Positions 39,127 to 50,309 of a stretch of DNA of 64,000 nucleotides are shown in pieces (positions within the stretch are counted from its first letter, which is position 1; each line of letters begins with the position of its first letter). The stretch covers positions 114,710,746 through 114,774,745 of the forward strand of contig CM056380.1 of NCBI GenBank assembly GCA_029718625.1. The letters are read 5' to 3'. The DNA comes from Synaphobranchus kaupii (lineage: Eukaryota > Chordata > Actinopteri > Anguilliformes > Synaphobranchidae). Below the pieces are notes generated by a model. The model did not search any database. It was not told where the DNA came from and saw only the letters and a list, made by a program, of their open reading frames with translations. The translations under genes and the position numbers were made by a program.

Positions 39127-40469
39127 GTGGTGGATTCCAATCGCTTATTTTATCCGTCCTCTTCTCCTCGGTCCTCGCCTAACTCGGAAATCGTTTGAGG
39201 TTCGCCATCTTTAAGGACATTCCAAACCGCTAAATGCACCTCGGACGAACGAGGAGTGGGGAACGACAAGGCTCCCGGAGGATTCTTCAGTGAGGAAGCA
39301 CACTCTTCACATCTCCCACGTCGCAGGCACACCCCTACACAAATTAAATTTTACAGTTCCTTTCCATTTATTAAAAAGCGCTAATCCATAATGACACTCA
39401 TTCTTTATAACTAACAAAAGCACCGTTTATTCATGAAAAAATAAGCTAAAAGGCATTATAGTTAAGCACGTGAGCATAATATGACGATGATGCTTGATTG
39501 AGGAAGGACGTGATGTGAAGAGTGGTGGATAATTTATACTCGTCGCACATTCCGAGAAAAGGCTTCCGCAAAGGCTATACTTGTGTTTCCTCACTAAAGC
39601 ACCCTCTGGGAGCCTCCTCGTTCCCCACTCCTGTCATGGTTATTTGCAGCCTTTGCTGTTCTACGTTTTGGTTTCCTTTTTGGTGTCGTCAGGACACTCT
39701 ATCAGATTTTTTCCGCCTCTGTTCCGGTGTTTGTATATTGCCCGACAATTATTCCCTACACCTGTTTTGCGTTTCCTGCTGGCTATATATGGCCCAGGAC
39801 TTCTGCATTTCCGACACTTCAATATTGTCTTTGCTATGTAGACAACGAAGTCGGTAAGGTATAGGAAATTCAGTCGCTGCATTTCTCGTTTGTATGAATA
39901 AGAAACGCACCAAGTCCGGTTAGAGAATTACGATTAGATTGGTTTTCTCTTTTATTTCCAATCTTTCTCTTTATCCTTTATTCTTGTAACCTGTTATCTT
40001 TTGTGTTCAGCTCTTTCGCCACAAGAGCTCTGGTTTTATCTTATGTTCTTTTCCTTCACTCGTTTTATCGATTTTTGTTTTGTTTCACCACCTCTTCTTA
40101 CGCCTAATTATTTAGTGTGTGAGGTTCTTTTGTTAGTTATTCTCGCTGTTTATCGAGATCGCCTCAGTTTTTGAGGTTGCTTTGTTTTGCCTTGTGCCAG
40201 GGAAGTTTTGCTCCCGATCCTGTGTTATCTCCGTCCTGGTGCGGCTACTTCCGCGTTTGTGACGTATCTGTCTAGATACGATTTTAGAAATCCTTATCGG
40301 TCGCGTTTGGTTCTCCGAACCTTACACTCCCCCTTATAACTCCTCGCTCCTCTGAGTAGCATTCATCGGTTTGGAATGTCCTTAAAGATGGCGAACCTTG
40401 ATCGATTTCCAGGTCAGGCGAGGACTGAGGAGAAGAGGACTGATAAAATAACCGATTGGAATCCACCCA
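39127..40469. mobile_element. Element with about 130-bp inverted termini
   Basis: The left arm 39127-39258 (ggtggattccaatcgctta, ctttaaggacattccaaacc) is mirrored at 40337-40469 (ggtttggaatgtccttaaag, aaccgattggaatccacc). A second inverted pair lies inside it: 39240-39310 against 39560-39640 (gtggggaacgacaaggctcc against the complement of ggagcctcctcgttccccac). No transposase was found in the roughly 700-bp unpaired interior. It is flanked on both sides by inverted MITE A copies. Confidence 0.75.
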
Positions 40470-40484
40470 AGGAGTAAAAATAAG

Positions 40485-40752
40485 CGAGGGGTCGGTCCCA
40501 ATATTCTTCACTCCCCCACTACCACTCCTTTCCTACCTGGAAGTATGCAAAACTGCCTCAACGTTTTGAGTACAAGTATTAAATGTACCTGGCATTGTGG
40601 TATGCGTCGAGATGTTAATTAATATGTAACAATTTACACATAATTAAGATGTAATCAGCAACATTAGATTAAAACACAAAGATCCGTTTCCGGGGCACGG
40701 AGTACAGGAGGTGGTAGTGGAGGAAGGGAGGGTGTATTTTTGGGACGCAACC
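40485..40752 (-). mobile_element. MITE family A, copy 2 (inverted)
   Basis: Reverse complement of the family at 38813 and 41880: its minus strand reads ttgcgtcccaaaaatacacc, then ccggaaacggatctttgtg. It mirrors copy 1 across the intervening element. Confidence 0.85.
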
Positions 40753-41879
40753 CTGCTGTCTCCCAAAGCCTAGGAGGCTTCCATGGACAGCAGCAGCTCA
40801 TTGACAAGTGCGCACAGCTGAGGCTGATTGACAATTATGCCAGGTGTTGCTCGTGGCCTTCGTCAGGCCTGTTCATAAAGGCACAGGTTTCTGTAGGGGA
40901 GTGGTTTGTATGATTCAGGCATTAGGCTGGTTGTGTGAGGTTTAGTGGTAGGTGTCATGCTGGTGAGGTTGTTCAGGATTTAATTTCTATTCTTTATTTC
41001 TTACCCTAAGATGTCTGAAATCTGCTTTCAGAAGTGATTCATTTTATAATGTAGCCCGAATGACCATCTAAGTGTTCTCGGTTTGTTATAACCACTCAGC
41101 ATGTGGGTACCAATGTGAGATGGATTTTTATTTTCTTATTTATTTTTAACCTGGCCCAAAGCCATTGTATTAAAAATCTGGATGGGACATTGCTGCTGTA
41201 TTTCATCTGATTGCAAAGCACTTCCTGTAGAGCTGCCGATTTTTCAATTTCTTTGTGTGAAGCTTCTGGAGAGAGCACACAAACACACGAGTACAAAAAT
41301 ATTACCCATCTCATACTGAGCAAGCTGTGCCTTAATTGTGGTGAAATTGGATCTCTGCCCCACATTGTATTAAGAGAGTTTCCTGAAGTATATTTTGACC
41401 CCTTTTTTAAAATGACTAACCCAGAGGCTGTAAGCAATGTAATAATTCAAACTAACTGAACATTTAATGTAATTATATTTTAACAAGCTCCAGGGGGCAT
41501 TGAAACACAAAATTGAGGACTAGGTTAGGCGATAGTCTGTCTTCAGTGTCTAGTGTTGCATCACATTTATAAACTGATTGAACACCTTAACCACATGAGC
41601 AATTGTCGTTGGAAGCCGATACCAAAATGTTTATTTTAAGCAACTATGAGTTATAACATTAATGGGGTGGTGGAGTCATGTCACATCTTGTCTCCCGGTT
41701 GCAGTCTGATTCTAGACTAGTTGCGAGTGCCTACATTGCCACTCAAGCCTGTCCAAACCTTTCTAGACTGTTGCCAACTCAGTTTTTACTTCCTCAAACA
41801 AACCTATCCAGGGTGGCATGTGAGTGACAATATAATATTCTGGCTATAATATATTTTGGATGTGGAGTGCCACAGTGTA
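40753..41879. other. Intergenic, no gene seen
   Basis: Unique sequence. An ORF at 41096-41437 (minus) and its + counterpart have no recognisable family. Nothing else supported. Confidence 0.45.
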
Positions 41880-42192
41880 TGGGTGCGTCCCAATACTCGA
41901 AAAATGCACCTTCCTTTCCTCCACTACAACCTCCTCTCCTCTGTGCCCTGGAAACGGATCTTTGTGTCCTAATCTAATGTTGCTGATTACATCTTAATTA
42001 CATATTAATGGTTACATATTAATTAATGTCTCGATACAAACCACAATGTCAAGTACATTGTATACTGTACATGCAAATACTTGTACTTGAAACATACAGG
42101 CTATTTTGCATACTTCCTTGTAGGAGACGAGTGGAGGTGAGGAGTGGAGGAAAAGAGGTGGGGAGTGAAGAATATTGGGATGCACCCTGTGT
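41880..42192 (+). mobile_element. MITE family A, copy 3
   Basis: Full-length copy with gggtgcgtcccaatactcg at left and attgggatgcaccct at right, the best preserved termini of the three copies. Confidence 0.9.
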
Positions 42193-42982
42193 GTTTTTGT
42201 GGTTTCCTTTCCATCAGCAACCAATTTAGGCCTTGAAAGCAAGCTGTGCACACTCTTTAGCCAATCAGTAACTTCAATTAAGTGTTGAAATGTTGGCAAA
42301 CCAGTAAACACTGCAGCCCTATCGGCTATAGTCTGATGTGCCTAATATAATCAATACAATAGTCTGTCTTATTTTACAAATAACACATTCAATCACTATA
42401 ACTGCATGATGTTCCGGCAGAAGTGACCTTTTCACGTTTCCAATTTGATATATAAACACGATCAACATTCTGTTTCAAGTGAACATTCCATTTGCACCTG
42501 AAAATAGCAGCAAAAGGCAACAAACAGCAATAGCACTGAAACCCTGCCTTCAGATAAAGTTCAGTTTAAAATGGGGTGATCCAATGAGTCTGTCCAGTTT
42601 GGTTAGCACAGGCCACAGACCACAGCGTGGTAGAGACAGGCCATTACACATACATAACAGATTATAACTTCTGAAAGCAAATGAGAGGCCACTCAGTTCA
42701 ACTTCCAGCCTCTCATTTAAAGCTATAGAACATGGATATTAAAATCTGGCGCTCAAATCTAAATCTGGCCCTGGTTTTCTTTCTCCCAGGTAATTAACTG
42801 AACAATTAGTGCTACTGATTGGCCAGACTGTGCTCCCATCTGACTCCCAGGTAAAAGGAGGGTGGAAAACCAACAGTTTTCGGCCCCGAGGACCATGATT
42901 TGAATAACAGGACTAAAGAACATCAGGGCCTGTTTCTATAAATCATTTGATAAATTAGTGGGTTTCCCCTGTTTATCTTTCC
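42193..42982. other. Intergenic, no gene seen
   Basis: Unique AT-rich sequence. A fragment of fish MITE type near 42830 (ctcccaggtaaaaggaggg). No coding evidence. Confidence 0.45.
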
Positions 42983-43206
42983 ATTACATTACATTACATT
43001 ATAGGCATTTAGCAGACGCTCTTATCCAGAGCGACTTACACAACTTCTTATTACATTTATCCATTCATACAGCTGGATATATACTGAAGCAATTCAGGTT
43101 AAGTACCTTGCTCAAGGGTACAACGGCAGTGTCCTAACTGGGAATCGAACCTGCTACCTTTCAGTTACAAGTCCAGTTCCTTAACCATTATACTACACTG
43201 CCGCCT
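42983..43206 (-). mobile_element. tRNA-derived SINE, best preserved copy
   Basis: On the minus strand the head has A-box-like tagtataatggttaagg and B-box gcaggttcgattccc, then the body, and the tail gtcgctctggataagagc and gtctgctaaatgcc, ending in a (TAATG)n-type tail (complement of cattacattacattac). This is the reference copy for the family in the window. Confidence 0.88.
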
Positions 43207-45529
43207 AAGCAGTTAAATGGCAACACTGATCCTGGATCAGTGCTCCCACACTGAGACTTTATGATGTATGATATATGGGCATAGATTACTTATCTAATTA
43301 TACTAGTCTGAAGTAGCCAGGAGGTAAATATTTCTTTAGTTTAATGCAGGTATACCCAGCCACAATACAGTGTTTCATAGCAGCATGGATTACTGCGGTC
43401 GCTCTTGCTTCACGTAACCTCAGGTTCATTGAAGGGGATTATTTTATTTTGTCATGAGGAATTTGAAATTGAGGAATTGTACACTAAAAGAGGCCTCTAA
43501 CGCTGTGGAAACTGTCACGCTCCCAACTTCTCATTCTCCTACTGGCACAGCAGATTATTCCCTTTATCAGATTCTTAGGGCACCATTTGCAGTTTAGTCT
43601 CGACCTGAAGTGATTTACATTGAATGCGATTGTTTGAGAGAACCCCATTGCTTAGTCTCGACATTGCTGTCTTCACGTGACACAGAGCCCTAAATTTGTG
43701 GTGTGATACGTGATACCGATATATATATATAATATATCGTTATTTTAAATGTGCTGTGTTAAAATGAAAGTAAATCCAAGGCCATTTCTGGAATACTGTT
43801 TTTCTTTTTTTCTTTAGGGAAACTGATAGTTGAAGGACTCGTGAAGCACAGTGAAATAAGGCTTTGTCTTTCGTTCTCAATCTGTGATATGAGTAATATT
43901 TGCCTTGCATGTGGAGGGTACAGAATCTGAATGCTTTGCTTGGTCTTTGTTCTTACAGAATCTCTATGAACTATGACCTGTCTTACCACATAAGGAATAT
44001 ATTCCTGGTACACAAAACACTGAATGCCCATTATTTGCAAGTAGGCCACCAATCAAACAGCAGTACTTTCTGCAAATCAAAGATTGGACACATTTTAGGC
44101 AAACAACTCTCTGACAAACTGTATCAATCAATCAATTTATTTTCATGGGCCATGTACAATCAGATTGTCAGTGCTTAACAGTGGACCGTTCCAAAGGGTA
44201 TATTAAAAAAAGAAAAAGGAGAAAGCAATTTTGAGTTGTAAGGGAAAGCTGAAAAAATGATTCCCGAACCCTTTAAAAGGCTATTGAGCTGAACTTCTGA
44301 AATACACTGTATGCAGTATGCTGCTGTCATGCTAATGTATAACCATCAGGCACACTGAACTTCCTGTATCCCATAGCAGCAAGCTGTCACACCACATACC
44401 CATCATCCCAGCTGACCGAATTCTACCAGCATCCTGTATGCAGCAGGGGTGCTGGCATACTGCTAGCATATTCATTGCTTATACGGTATACGCATTTATC
44501 AGTTATCATTCTCTAATGCAAAGCATTGATGGACTGTACGTTCTAATTTCACAGCGATTTCTGTCATATTAACATTCTCGACTCATAAGACGGACTGTAC
44601 CTCTGGCTCTCGATAAGTCGATGCACTGTTACTTGTTTACCATCAGAAAGACTGCATCACCGACGTACATTCTGTACCTAAGGTGGACTGTACCTCCTGA
44701 ATATTGTAACCAGTGGGTACTGTCACACTGACATATCCCAGAGCTCTGAACTGAAGGGGAGTTTGTTGCCAAAATGGCCGGCCTGGCCTCTGCATTGCGA
44801 AAGCGAGCCAGCTCCCGGCGCGAGGCAGACTGTGCACCCCTCCGTCCTCAGCTGTCAACGTGGCGGATTAGCGCGGAGACGGGTGCCACGTGCGTAGCGG
44901 CGTAATGAAAACCCCCGCAGGAGACGCGGAGGGGAGGGTCAGCCCATCAACCGGGCTGACGTGAGGCAGGTTAACCCTGAGCAGCCCACCTTCGCTATTC
45001 GGCTTTGTGCCGGCACTTATAATTCATCCGAAAACCTCCAGATAAATCGGTTAGTCTGTTGTTTCCCCAACAGATTATTACATGTTTTTTTTTTTTTTTT
45101 TGTGGCATCATGTTTTCTACAGTATATTGACACTCCCTCATTCTTACCATCTGCCACTTTAATGACACATGGACGGTGAGAGGGGGGGGGGGGGGGGGCT
45201 GGATGGTCATCATGGAGTGGGTGGTAGTGGAGGGGTGGGGGCTTGATAAGACTGTAAGAAGAGACACTGAGACCACGGATGAAAGAGTTTTAAGCCTGAT
45301 GCAACAGATTCCGAAACATAAACATACAGCAATATGTTTCAAACGATTGCATGTGGTCCTTGACAAATAAACAAAATGAAGTCAAGTCAAGAGGGGGCCA
45401 CGCTGGCTGTGTGCACTACCTCAGTCCCAAAAGCCTTTGCAGCTGACTTCCACGTACGTAGCTGGAGCTAGAATGCTCTGCGTACGCCGACGTCTCCCTG
45501 GCCGTTCAGGTGTGGTGGCGATGGCGGAT
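43207..45529. other. Intergenic, no gene seen
   Basis: No exon or RNA gene identified. Features of note are a run of 17 G at 45182-45198, a T-run at 45086-45101 and an AT microsatellite near 43720. Short ORFs have no recognisable domain. Confidence 0.5.
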
Positions 45530-46170
45530 ATTAACATAACATAACTTAATGACGAAAACAGGCCATTCAGCCCAACAATGCTCGCCACCTTCCTACCACT
45601 ACAGGGTACCTAGCGCCCCACTACAGACTAGATAGTATCCAGCACCATATCAAGCCTGGTCTTGAAAACACCCAGAGTTTCTGCCTCTACTACATGACCT
45701 GACTACTCTCTGTGTGAAGACGTACTTCCTAATGTCTGTGCGGAATTTACCTTTTACTAATTTCCATCTATGCCCCCTTGTTCTACTAACCGAACTCAAC
45801 CTGAAGAATCTCTTGTAGTTCACTTTATTAATACCTTTAATGAAGATAAAAGCATCTATCAATTCACCCCTAAGTCATCTTTTACTAAGCTTGAAGAGAT
45901 TAAGTATAGTAAGTCTTTCCTCATTACTTTTATCTTTCATACCAGGAACCAACTTAGTTGCCCTTCTTTACCAACTTAGTTGCCCTTCTTTGGACTTTTT
46001 CCAGAGCTATGTCTTTTTTGTAATACAGTGCCCAGAACTGCACACAGTACGCTAAGTGTGGTCTGACAAAGATATTGTATAACATAAGCATAACTTCTTT
46101 GGATTTATACTCAATACTATTGGCTCTATGTATATCTCAGCATCCTGCTAGCCTTTTTTACTACTACAAC
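45530..46170. repeat. Dispersed repeat, copy 2 (long)
   Basis: The first 190 bp match 28236-28440 (caggccattcagcccaacaa, ccatatcaagcctggtcttg). It continues with gcccttctttggactttttc and cagtgcccagaactgcacac, a pattern I associate with old vertebrate interspersed repeats. It includes a 23-bp direct repeat (accaacttagttgcccttct twice near 45947-45990). Family name unknown. Confidence 0.7.
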
Positions 46171-46799
46171 ATCATGCAGAGAACCTGAAAGGCTTTGATC
46201 ACTACTCCTACTACTACTAATACTCCTGTCTTTTTCAAATTGAGCACATTCAAATTTTGTTCCCATTAATGTGTACTGATTGTGCCTGCTGTGACGCAGA
46301 AGCAGGGGAGAGCTGCATTTGAGCCACGGGCGTGTCCTGGATCTACCCGTCTCTCGCCCGGCTGCTAATGCATTCTGCCAGCATGGAGAAATCACCGCAT
46401 AGTCTGCGCTCCAGCTCAGTGCCGGTGGCAAGACCGCGCGCGGTGTTGCGTGTGCTACACAAAGATCCTGTGGATACCGTTCCTAAAATATGGGCGCACT
46501 AGGCCTTCATTTTTACCATTTATTTCACTGCCATTGTGGAATCAACAAAAAAACATAGTCGGATAAATTGTGACAAGTGACAGATGGAAACACTAACATA
46601 TCTGGTGCTTATTTTTCCTTTCTAGTGTAGCATTTTAATGTCTTCATTCTGTTTTTCTTACATTTTGCTTTTGGCAATATAAACTTTTAAAACATTAGCC
46701 AAAGAGAAAAACAGGTGACACATCCAAAATTATTCCAGGTGAGTGGCAGGGCAATTTCACTTTCGGAGTGAAACTGCCCATCCGACTACTTGCCCCTTA
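46171..46799. other. Intergenic, no gene seen
   Basis: Unique DNA between two transposon remnants. Nothing recognised. Confidence 0.45.
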
Positions 46800-47480
46800 A
46801 CCCCACCCCCTCAGTCTATCTGCAATCCAAAACTATCAATCAGTATCCCTCCTCCATTTCCTCTCTAAAACGGTTGAATGGGTCGTATCCACCCAGCATA
46901 CAAATTACCTAACCCAGAACAACCGCCTTGACCCCAATCAGTCTGGCCTCAAAGATAATGACTCAACAGACCCTGACTGCAATGTGTAACTCAGAGAATG
47001 CCCACAAGTTGTAATTATCATACCTTTCTGTCTGTTCCTAGGGCTGACTTTAAAAATCACACTGACTTATCACAGGCGATTTCCAGGGACCTTTTCTCGG
47101 CCCTCTACTGTTTTTCCTTATTTATCAAACCTCTTGACTCAATGCCACTGACTTATCACGGGCGATTCCCACGGATCTGTTCTCGGCCTTCTTTTTTCCA
47201 CCTCTCGACTCAATGGCTTCACACGGCTTTGCCTGCTGCTGCTGTGCTGATGATGACACAGCTCTTTCTCTCTAACAGAAGAACATATTGCCTCACGCAT
47301 CACAGTCTGTCTTAATGATATCTCCATTTGGATGATCTGTTCAGTTGTCATCTCAAACTCTACCTTGCTGAAACTGAGGTGCTCTACTTGCCAGCTGCAT
47401 CCTCTCCCTCCAGGCTCAATCCATCACCCTTGGTAACACAAGTGTTCACATCCCAGACTTGCTGTTGGTGTGGAAGTCAG
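46800..47480 (+). pseudogene. L2-type LINE reverse transcriptase fossil
   Basis: One frame near 46826-46950 reads NYQSVSLLHFLSKTVEWVVS, then NYLTQNNRLDPNQSGLK, the typical palm-entry segment of L2-clade reverse transcriptases. Further on are a GDSHGSVLG-like stretch (about 47160-47190), an ADDDTALS-like remnant of the catalytic Y-A-D-D region (about 47247-47275), and LNDISIWM and AETEVLYLPA. Stops and frameshifts separate them. It is on the + strand and long dead. Confidence 0.8.
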
Positions 47481-48307
47481 GGTGGCAGGCTTGTACATGA
47501 TTAAGATCTTTTTCAGTTTTAATTTGGTAGTTCTGGACCCAAAGGGAGGTTGCATACAAGTGGTCTAATAATACTGTATAATTTTTTTCATACAGTATTT
47601 TTTAAAAGTTTGTATACAGTATTATTACTGTATTTACCCTGTAAATATTTTTTAGCTTACGTCATTGCCCATCATTGTATTTAAGTAAGTAAGGTGAAAA
47701 ATTACTTAAGGAAGTTGGCCTGCTCTTCATAACATAAAATTAAAAAAAATGTAAACTCAACAGCCAATCTCTAATCAGCACAAAATGTGCACACAAATAT
47801 TTACATTAATGCTGGAAAAAAGAGACAGGACAATATTAAATCAGACTTAAAAACCTCATAATCACTCATTATAATACCCGTGGATAATAGAATTTCATGT
47901 ACATGTTGAAACATTTAAACACATGAATTATAACTTTATTTAACACCTGTGATATAATTTTAATGGCCTCTTAGTTTTCATAAAACCAACACTATTTTCA
48001 CAATCCCTGTATGAGTAAAAAAAATTATAATAAACCCAACAAGAAAATAGGTACAACAACCACAAATATCAAATAGCAATAGAGGAGAAAAACCAAGCTT
48101 TTAGGCTTTGTGTGAACTCTGTGCTAAATCTAGACCGTACTATTACATTTGAAATAATTTTTTTTTGTCAAATATAACGTATTCAATGTCCTGCACATCT
48201 TCAGACTGCAGTGATATATCTCCAAAGTGCAGCTGCTGCCATCTTCAAAAAACAGGCTCAGACTAAAAGCAGTTGCTATTTGAGAAATAGGTGGCCAGAT
48301 CCACAAG

Positions 48308-48345
<38 letters not shown>

Positions 48346-49899
48346 ATATTAATCCCTCCCTCAGCACCTGCTATCAGTTCAACACACATTATTCCAGGTT
48401 ATGTTTACCAAATATCTTTCTCATATAAGGTTTTTGCACATCAATATTAAATCTGTCCCCCACAAACATTGCCTTTCTAACTACTAATGAGAAACAAAAA
48501 CAATTCTTAAAATCCCTTAAAATTCCTAAACAGCCAATACAGTGGCAACAGTTTGACAATAAAAAAAAAACTTAATCTGACACCGTGTAGAATTTCAAAA
48601 TTGTCGGTTTTTAAGTGAAACTTTGTGCCCAAGTAATACTGACATTGCATATTGAGATTTCCTGGATTACTGAAGTGCTCGATTCAGGGCTGTGAGCATC
48701 ACAAAGGGGGGGAAAAAACAAAGAATATCGATCAGGACTATCAATATTCCTCACCACAGAAACACTGCAGCTATTTCAAGCCGTAGTGCCCAAGGACAGA
48801 CATTTAGGGAGGGAGGGAGGGAGCGATTAAAATTAGACTGGGTATTATACAGAATGTGGTTTCTGTAATGAATGAGCGAGGAGTAGCCTACTCAGCTGAA
48901 GCCTTAGATTGCCTGAGAAAAAAATTAATCTGAATCCAGTCTGTCATGTGAGTGACCAAATAATGTTATTTACTGAGAAGACTTTTCAGACCTCTCTCTC
49001 TCTCTCTCTCTCTACACCACCCTTCCACTCTTCAATTGTACAGTACAGTGGTTAAAGAATTATCCCAGAGAGCAGAAAAATATACTTGACACATATAAAT
49101 AGCATAAAAGGCTACGGTCTACATAAATTCATGATCACTGGCATAGCCTACACAGGGTGGATTCTCTAATCTCACCCATAATCTTGCTGCCTCTGGTCAT
49201 CTTGAGACGAATGTTGCTCACTGTCTTTGGTGTGAAGAAACATGTTGAAATATGCCTACAGTATTATACAGTATGTGTGGTTGGTGAGGGGTCTCTTCAG
49301 TTGTGTAATAGTGTCAGCAGACGTCCCCATTGACAAATCTCAAATTACTGAAAGCAGTTAATCTACTGCGCGAACACTGTAAAGCCTTTCAATAGATGCA
49401 CTTTGCAAGACTGATAGCCACCGCCAGTTCTTTAAGTGTGTTAGGCTACCTATCTTCTTGTCTCATATGTTAAATAATTATTTTGCAATTGATTGGTTGG
49501 CCTTTTATAAGTAAATGAAAGAAACGATTCCATAACTGCGAACCGATATCTGCAGTGTTTAACAAAGGCATGTCACGTCAGCAGTTGGATCTCCACCATG
49601 GGGATAAAAATACTTTGCAGGGAATTGCAACGGATTTTTGGTTGACGCCATCAAAACAGGGAGGGTGGTTACATTTTAAAAACATCAATGAATTGTTTAA
49701 ATTCAATTTAAATAGGCCTAGTGGGGACAAGGTAGCCTAATCATATTATATAAATCGTCAATTAATTCACTGTTCACTCGCTGCAAATCCGTTCTCCATG
49801 ACCGTCCACTCCCTGGCCGGTATAGGCTATACACACTTGTGGCTTGCATGAAAGAGGATGACTCGTTAACATATAACCTGCATAACAAATGAAAACAGA
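47481..49899. other. Intergenic, AT-rich, no gene seen
   Basis: About 2.4 kb upstream of PHYHIPL. Contains an AT microsatellite (48309-48340), a ggga run (48808-48824) and a CT microsatellite (48993-49012). The DNA may hold regulatory elements, but none can be named. Confidence 0.5.
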
Positions 49900-50200
49900 T
49901 GGCCGCGCGTTATGAGTGTGAGTGGCCGTACGGTTTTTTATTTATTTCCCCTTTCTTTTTCGTCTTAAAAGGATTCGACTATCTACAATTTATGCCTCTC
50001 ACGTTGCAGCGACAAATCAGCACTGTGCTGTGGGCTGGTGACGATTCGCTGACGCCGCTTCTCCCACACCGTTAGAGAGGACCGTTAGAGAGGGAAAGGC
50101 TGGAGACTGGATTCTGTTCAAGGTGAATGCGAACCCTGCAGCACGGAGATCGAAATTCTTCTGACACACAGGGAGAGACATTCCAGACGCAGCTGCGGAA
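49900..50200 (+). promoter_or_regulatory. Probable PHYHIPL promoter and 5' UTR
   Basis: Inferred from position immediately upstream of the start codon. It is more GC-rich than its surroundings (gatggccgcgcg, gctgacgccgcttctccc) and contains the repeat accgttagagagg twice (50069-50098). No clear TATA box. An upstream ATG at 50127 would open a 45-codon frame that overlaps the main start and ends at 50264. Confidence 0.4.
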
Positions 50201-50309
50201 ATGGATGTGCCGAGCCTCGGACACAACATTGGTAGCCCCACGAGCCCCTGCGAGGGGGGCATGATAAAGAACCTGAGCTTGGAGGCAATTCAGCTATGTG
50301 AAAGAGACG
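50201..50309 (+). CDS. PHYHIPL: PHYHIPL first coding exon
   Basis: ATG at 50201 in good context (G at -3, G at +4). 109 nt to the donor gacg|gtaagg, ending in phase 1. It encodes MDVPSLGHNIGSPTSPC, then GGMIKNLSLEAIQLCERDG, which matches the N-terminus of vertebrate PHYHIPL (human MEVPRLDHALNSPTSPC and VIKNLSLEAIQLCDRDG). PHYHIPL is a brain-enriched relative of the phytanoyl-CoA hydroxylase-interacting protein. It has a fibronectin type III domain encoded by later exons, and its molecular role is poorly known. The following exons are right of the window. The placement downstream of BICC1 on the same strand supports orthology. Confidence 0.95.

Noticed and set aside
42983..43206. Minus-strand tRNA gene
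   Set aside because: Same reason: it is the head of a SINE with a teleost-type tail.
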